Assembly (NCBI RefSeq): GCF_938039205.1
Contig: NZ_CALHVM010000004.1
Coordinates: 1-23,749, forward strand
Reading direction: 5' to 3'
Source: an uncultured Campylobacter sp.
Lineage (GTDB): Bacteria > Campylobacterota > Campylobacteria > Campylobacterales > Campylobacteraceae
DNA length: 23,749 nt
The notes under the pieces were generated by a model, which did not search any database, was not told the origin of the DNA, and saw only the letters and a list, made by a program, of their open reading frames with translations. This document shows, one piece after another, positions 23,388 through 23,749 of this stretch. Made by a program: the position numbers and the translations under genes. Position 1 is the first letter of the stretch; every line of letters starts with the position of its first letter.

Positions 23388-23749
23388 TTATCTACTTTCC
23401 ACTATAGCCTTTATCTCGTCGGAGGTTAGCCCCTTGTACGGTTTAATTGTGTATTGGGTTGTATTGTTTTTAAAAATTACCTTATCTTTTTTGTCAAATA
23501 ATATATATTCTATTGCATCCGCTTTTTTATACTCATTTGCCCAAGTTATGAAAGTCCTTACGTCGCTAAAGGTAGAATTTTTCTCGGAGCAGTATTTTTG
23601 TAACACGTTTTTTGTTAAATTTTCATATTTTAAGCTATAAGTCCCGTTGTCGTCTATACTATAAGCTAATATGATGCTAAGCGCATATTCATCGTAGCAC
23701 TCCTCATACGCCTCCTTTAGCTGCTCCTTAGTTGGAGCATTAGGGAGGT
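23388..23749 (-). CDS. Hypothetical protein, C-terminal part (start beyond window)
   Basis: The minus-strand frame stays open to the window edge, giving at least 119 residues, from LPNAPTKEQLKEAYEECYDE to the stop after KAIVESR. I treat an internal GTG at 23606 as not the start, because the frame continues upstream with normal codons and no stop. The visible part is charged and helix-forming at the front (KEQLKEAYEECYDEYA), then mixed (YILFDKKDKVIFKNNTTQ, YTIKPYKG). No family is recognised. It could be a small periplasmic protein or lipoprotein, but the N-terminus is not visible. Confidence 0.7.
   Translation of the reverse strand, partial: LPNAPTKEQLKEAYEECYDEYALSIILAYSIDDNGTYSLKYENLTKNVLQKYCSEKNSTFSDVRTFITWANEYKKADAIEYILFDKKDKVIFKNNTTQYTIKPYKGLTSDEIKAIVESR

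Noticed and set aside
1..23749. CRISPR array, prophage or integron
   Set aside because: No regularly spaced repeats, integrase, phage structural genes or attachment-site pair were seen.

Overview
The window looks like chromosomal DNA of a moderately GC-rich, oral-type Campylobacter, closest in style to the C. rectus / C. showae / C. curvus group. Reasons: the pairs dapB-purF and ilvE-SPFH also occur in C. jejuni; DUF2393 proteins and Hcp-like cysteine-rich Sel1 repeats are typical of the Campylobacter/Helicobacter lineage; promoters show a clear -10 box without an obvious -35; and the motif AAATTTG/CAAATTT saturates intergenic DNA, as in these species. The species is inferred, not proven.

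Layout. (1) 1-2414: a DsbA-like thiol oxidase (minus strand, cut by the window edge) diverges from assT, a periplasmic arylsulfate sulfotransferase with all its catalytic residues and its conserved cysteine pair. DsbA probably makes the AssT disulfide. (2) 2415-4777: an intergenic region with two strong tandem hairpins, a DUF3737 beta-helix protein, and an unrecognised 279-residue protein. (3) 4893-6922: ilvE followed after 8 bases by an SPFH (stomatin/prohibitin-like) membrane protein. (4) 7221-9239: a fused HisIE enlarged by a low-complexity insertion inside the HisE domain, then two translationally coupled DUF2393 membrane proteins. (5) 9240-14946: an accessory zone with weak coding density. 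It holds a decayed IS1-like transposase, an intact aqpZ with a cysteine-rich tail, a 5'-nucleotidase pseudogene (in-frame TGA plus a frameshift) and an Hcp/Sel1-repeat pseudogene (four frameshifts). (6) 14947-17502: a TonB-dependent siderophore receptor and a tRNA with anticodon CAT, both on the minus strand. (7) 17774-23174: purF and dapB (minus strand), then a large periplasmic M16 metallopeptidase (plus strand). (8) 23388-23749: the C-terminal part of an unrecognised minus-strand gene.

Most of the window is housekeeping (branched-chain amino acid, histidine, purine and lysine/peptidoglycan precursor synthesis) with envelope and periplasmic functions. The most unusual parts are the localised decay zone, with six lesions in two neighbouring genes while every other gene is open; the HisIE insertion built from the same AAATTT-rich sequence that fills the intergenic regions; and the unassigned double-hairpin element after assT. 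I found no CRISPR array, rRNA or prophage, and no complete insertion sequence.
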